Below, in pieces: positions 7,612-9,695 of a DNA stretch of 9,695 nucleotides. Position 1 is the stretch's first letter. Every line of letters starts with the position of its first letter. The notes beneath the pieces are model-generated. The model ran no database searches and was not told the DNA's origin. It saw only the letters and a list, made by a program, of their open reading frames with translations. The DNA is taken from positions 1 to 9,695 of the forward strand of contig JAYYZW010000071.1 in the NCBI GenBank assembly GCA_036339995.1. The letters run 5' to 3'. This DNA comes from JAYYZW01 sp036339995. GTDB taxonomy: Bacteria; Pseudomonadota; Gammaproteobacteria; Ga0077536. The translations under genes were made by a program, and so were the position numbers.

Positions 7612-7913
7612 AGCACCATCAGCACCTGTTCGTGGGCACAGAGCTCGGTATATAAACGGTCCAGTTGCTGCTGACTTTGAGCCTGGAACGTGACGGTGAT
7701 CGAGACGTATTTCCCATGCCGGCTCTGCTTGGATCTAATCGCTCCTTCGCCGAGATCCTCGACATGTCTACGAACAATGGACACGACCACGGAGTCGAAA
7801 TGCGCGGCGGCCATACCCATGACCTTTAGCGGGAAATCACAGGGAAACTCGAGCAGTGATTCGGCTTGTGTTCCCGCGGCCTCTTCGGGTGGTTCTGCGG
7901 TCATCGCGGACAT
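7608..7913 (-). CDS. ybeD: YbeD/DUF493-family protein
   Basis: A 101-aa homologue of E. coli YbeD (87 aa), a small conserved cytosolic protein with an ACT-like fold and no settled function. Matching features are LLEFPCDFPLKVMG (20-33; YbeD has LLEFPTPFTYKVMG), the VRRH helix end, the SRHGKYVSITVTFQAQS strand (64-80), the LYTELCAHEQVLMVL ending and its position directly before lipB, as in E. coli. The first 18 residues, acidic and alanine-rich, are an extra tail. The start is ATG 7911-7913; a second in-frame ATG three codons later is equally possible, since neither has a clear ribosome binding site. It is the first gene of the ybeD-lipB-lipA-DUF218 cluster. Confidence 0.92.
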   Translation of the reverse strand: MSAMTAEPPEEAAGTQAESLLEFPCDFPLKVMGMAAAHFDSVVVSIVRRHVEDLGEGAIRSKQSRHGKYVSITVTFQAQSQQQLDRLYTELCAHEQVLMVL

Positions 7914-8164
7914 TGTAACGTGCGCCGGCAGCGACCACGGCCGGCCACACGGCGAATGAAGCCTGGCGGTCTGCCGGATTACAGTTTTGCCGCCATCCAG
8001 CCGCTATTTAAAGGCAATACGCTTTAGGCGCTTAAGCTTTTGTTCTCAATAGATATGCAGAAATATCACAGAATTTACTTTAATTAATTGCGCTAATGTG
8101 CCAAAAGCAGATGGCGACACTGGTATTAAGACCGAGTTGCCTGTGAAGTAAGGGGAATCACGGG
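7914..8164. other. Intergenic region upstream of ybeD and of the small TM ORF
   Basis: This 251-bp stretch has no intact gene. It should hold the minus-strand promoter for the lip cluster, but no minus-strand hexamer pair stands out; TTGAGA followed after 17 bp by TAAAGC is too weak to call. Positions 8041-8100 are AT-rich and include the palindrome AATTAATT. On the plus strand an extended -10 (TGGTATTAA, 8121-8129) and an AGGGG ribosome binding site (8151-8155) lead into the small interrupted frame at 8165. Confidence 0.5.
8121..8129 (+). promoter_or_regulatory. Possible extended -10 promoter for the small TM ORF
   Basis: TG-G-TATTAA fits an extended -10 element (TGnTATAAT, 4 of 6 in the hexamer). 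No -35 is visible, which extended -10 promoters may tolerate. It would give a leader of about 30 nt before the ATG at 8165. This is a weak motif call. Confidence 0.3.
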
Positions 8165-8320
8165 ATGGAAGACATTCTCACGGCGTTGTATTAAGTCGTT
8201 GCCATCGTGGTAGTCGTCGTGCATTACCTTGGTTTGCTTGAGGGCCGTGGACTCGAGTGGATCGTGTATGTCGCCGCCGCTTTGCTGTTTCCGATGTTGT
8301 ACTTCGCCTACATTCCCTGA
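8165..8320 (+). pseudogene. Small two-TM membrane protein frame with in-frame TAA
   Basis: Read from ATG 8165 to TGA 8318-8320 this is a 51-codon frame with one interruption, TAA at 8192-8194 (codon 10). The first part reads MEDILTALY. After the stop the same frame continues as VVAIVVVVVHYLG, then a short polar turn LLEGRGLEW, then IVYVAAALLFPMLYFAYIP. That is two membrane spans joined by a charged loop, typical of small inner-membrane proteins. A good ribosome binding site (AGGGG, 8151-8155) lies 9 bases before the ATG, one of the best in the window. A single base change would restore a sense codon; TTA (Leu) would fit the helix. It could be a recent nonsense mutation, a sequence error, or a 9-codon peptide followed by a coincidental open frame. 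I do not recognise a named family. Translation could also restart at a GTG at 8207. Confidence 0.5.
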
Positions 8321-8332
8321 ATCCACCCTTTT

Positions 8333-8851
8333 TCAGCTCGCCAGCGCCTTGGGTCGCTGATGTGTCACCACGTTAGCGCAACCACGCTCCAGTTTATCGA
8401 AGCGGCACGCCATCTCCAGTACGTAGACGGCGCCGGTCGCAAACCGTATTCTGAATTCACCCGCCTCAGGAATTTCGGCCACCAGGTACCCTATCAGCTC
8501 CTCGAGACCGGGATTGTGGCCCAGGATCATCAAGTTTCGATGACGCTTGTGGGTCTTGAGAACATGCAAAATGACTTCGAGTGAACCCAGATATAGGGCA
8601 TCGATCCACTCGGTACGGCCGCCAAAATCGACCTTCGCTCCCTCGGCAAACAGGTTCAAGGTTTCGCGGGCCCGACGAGCAGGCGAACTCAAGATCCATT
8701 CCGGTAGGCGGTCATCTTCCGCCATCCATCGCCCCATTCGGCGGGCATCGCCTGCCCCTCGCTCCGACAGCGACCGCAAGAAATCCTCATGTTCGCCGCT
8801 ATACAAATCAGATTTGGCGTGACGCATTACTGCGAGTCGGAACTTGGCCAT
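8333..8851 (-). CDS. sixA: SixA-like phosphohistidine phosphatase
   Basis: A 172-aa histidine phosphatase superfamily protein (E. coli SixA 161 aa). The N-terminal LAVMRHAKSD (6-15) holds the Arg10-His11 pair; His11 is the phosphorylated nucleophile. SERGAGDARRMG (29-40) and SSPARRARETL (55-65) are family motifs, the latter with a phosphate-binding Arg, and the second catalytic His is His112 in MILGHNPGLEEL. SixA-type enzymes dephosphorylate histidine phosphotransfer proteins, including NPr in E. coli. The target here is unknown. The open frame extends upstream to a TTG at 8905, but the 18 extra residues are not family-like and the ATG at 8849-8851 starts just before the conserved strand, so it is preferred. 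The gene diverges from the unknown gene at 8984. Confidence 0.9.
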   Translation of the reverse strand: MAKFRLAVMRHAKSDLYSGEHEDFLRSLSERGAGDARRMGRWMAEDDRLPEWILSSPARRARETLNLFAEGAKVDFGGRTEWIDALYLGSLEVILHVLKTHKRHRNLMILGHNPGLEELIGYLVAEIPEAGEFRIRFATGAVYVLEMACRFDKLERGCANVVTHQRPKALAS

Positions 8852-8898
8852 AAGCGATGCTCGAAATCGTGATCCAGCTTGCAAGCCGACCACGGTGG

Positions 8899-8928
8899 TT
8901 GGCAATTACTTAAATCCGACTCTATATA
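8899..8928 (+). promoter_or_regulatory. Possible sigma70 promoter for the unknown gene at 8984
   Basis: TTGGCA (8899-8904, 5 of 6 to the -35 consensus) and TATATA (8923-8928, 4 of 6 to the -10) are separated by 18 bp. Transcription would begin near 8935. This supports a start at ATG 8984 rather than the open-frame TTG at 8879, which lies upstream of the promoter. Confidence 0.5.
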
Positions 8929-8983
8929 TCACATCGCAGATATTCATTTTCTTACGCAATTTGAAAGGGCGATCGCGAATTCG

Positions 8984-9695
8984 ATGAATCCACAACGTGC
9001 GGTATCTGGATACAGTCCGGAATTTCGTCGGATAACGACACAGGCGACCCTGGACCTCACGGAACTTGCGGGAATCGGTCGCAACGATAAAGTCAGGCTG
9101 CAAAACTTCGCACACCGAACATACGAGCTTTTCGATCGTATGCTCAAAATCATCGAGACCGTCGAGGTAACGCCGGCCGCTCACGAACGCCCGACTGTCG
9201 GAATGCGATTTATTCCACAGGAAAAGGACCTGCGTTCACGCTTCAAGTTTGCCGAAGCCTTGGGAAACTATTCCACGCTGAATAGTCTTTTGGACCGCTA
9301 TGCGCCTGCATATCAATTGACTCGGGCCATCGATGAACCGTCTTTGATCGCAGAAATATCACCTCGCGAGATCCGAATTCTCGAAGAGTACCGCGATCAA
9401 ATCGAGTCCGCACTGCATCATGTGAGCGAACATCTCTACGAGTACTCCGTGAGCGAATTTTGGCCGACGAGCTGCAGGAATTGAATGACATGCTTCACGA
9501 AGCACGGGACAGATTTCACGTTATTGAGACAGTCACAGGAATGAGGCTAGTCCACGATGTGGAACAGTCCCTGCAAGCGCTCCATCAAATCTATGGAAAA
9601 ATTCAGACAGTACAAGGGACGATTTCGGGTGTCTTTATCGTAGACAGTGAAATTATGTTCATGTCCTCTAAGGACCTCCTAAAAGGAGTCGAAAA
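8984..9695 (+). CDS. Unrecognised helical protein, frameshifted, runs off window
   Basis: I do not recognise this gene. From ATG 8984 the first frame runs 166 codons to TGA 9482-9484. The sequence then makes sense only in the -1 frame: after ...EYSVSEF (to 9460) it continues as LADELQELNDMLHEARDRF and on to a beta-like SGVFIVDSEIMFM near the edge, open to the last base. Restoring one T to the four-T run at 9458-9461 joins the two as one protein of at least 238 residues. Much of it appears helical and charged (RILEEYRDQIESALHHVSEHL before the break, LQELNDMLHEARDRF after it), which suggests a coiled-coil segment crossing the break. There is no signal peptide or membrane span. The start is uncertain: no in-frame ATG lies upstream, and a GAAAGGG sequence is about 14 bases before 8984, rather far. 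The broken frame could be a pseudogene, a sequence error or, less likely, a programmed shift. Confidence 0.6.

Noticed and set aside
8054..8070. Possible CRP-type site upstream of the lip cluster (TGTGA half on the minus strand)
   Set aside because: Only one half-site matches; the partner half at the right spacing is absent.
8126..8326. 66-codon open frame on the minus strand opposite the small TM ORF
   Set aside because: It starts with GTG, has no ribosome binding site and gives a low-complexity hydrophilic peptide. The plus strand has the better coding signals.
8852..8905. Upstream extension of sixA to a TTG at 8905
   Set aside because: The histidine phosphatase family starts just before the RHA motif, and the ATG at 8851 gives the usual length.
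9455..9462. Programmed -1 frameshift site at the break in the unknown gene
   Set aside because: The sequence GAA TTT TGG is not a canonical X XXY YYZ slippery heptamer and the Phe codon cannot re-pair well at ATT. A lost T in the homopolymer is simpler.

Overview
The window looks like chromosomal core sequence from a gammaproteobacterium, or possibly a betaproteobacterium. The gene content supports this: guaB-guaA divergent from xseA, a ybeD-lipB-lipA cluster, and a SixA-type phosphatase, all with protein motifs close to the Escherichia coli families. Base composition is moderately GC-rich, with AT-rich intergenic stretches. No tRNA, rRNA, CRISPR array, insertion sequence or prophage gene is visible.

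Layout, left to right. (1) Positions 1-385 (+) hold the C-terminal end of a formyltransferase-family protein cut by the window edge. (2) Positions 422-3515 (-) hold guaB then guaA, the two steps from IMP to GMP, read leftward from a good sigma70-type promoter at 3550-3578. (3) xseA (3578-4990, +) diverges from guaB across only 62 bp. (4) Positions 4991-5191 are a convergent intergenic region with a degenerate inverted repeat and a small hairpin. (5) Positions 5192-7913 (-) hold a compact cluster read as ybeD, lipB, lipA, then a two-TM YdcF/ElyC-family (DUF218) protein. LipB and LipA together make protein-bound lipoate. YbeD is a small conserved partner of unknown role. (6) Positions 7914-8332 lack an intact gene, but carry a 51-codon two-TM small-protein frame (8165-8320, +) with its own ribosome binding site, interrupted by an in-frame TAA at codon 10. 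(7) A SixA-like histidine phosphatase (8333-8851, -). (8) From 8984 to the right edge (+), an unrecognised, largely helical protein whose reading frame is broken by an apparent one-base loss in a T run at 9458-9461. It has a plausible promoter at 8899-8928.

Most of the window is ordinary housekeeping sequence. I did not find a defence or biosynthetic system. The parts worth a second look are at the right end: the interrupted small membrane protein and the frameshifted unknown gene. Smaller points are the guaA start (no ATG or GTG available after guaB), the guaB promoter abutting the xseA start codon, and the repeat-like element at 5053-5150.
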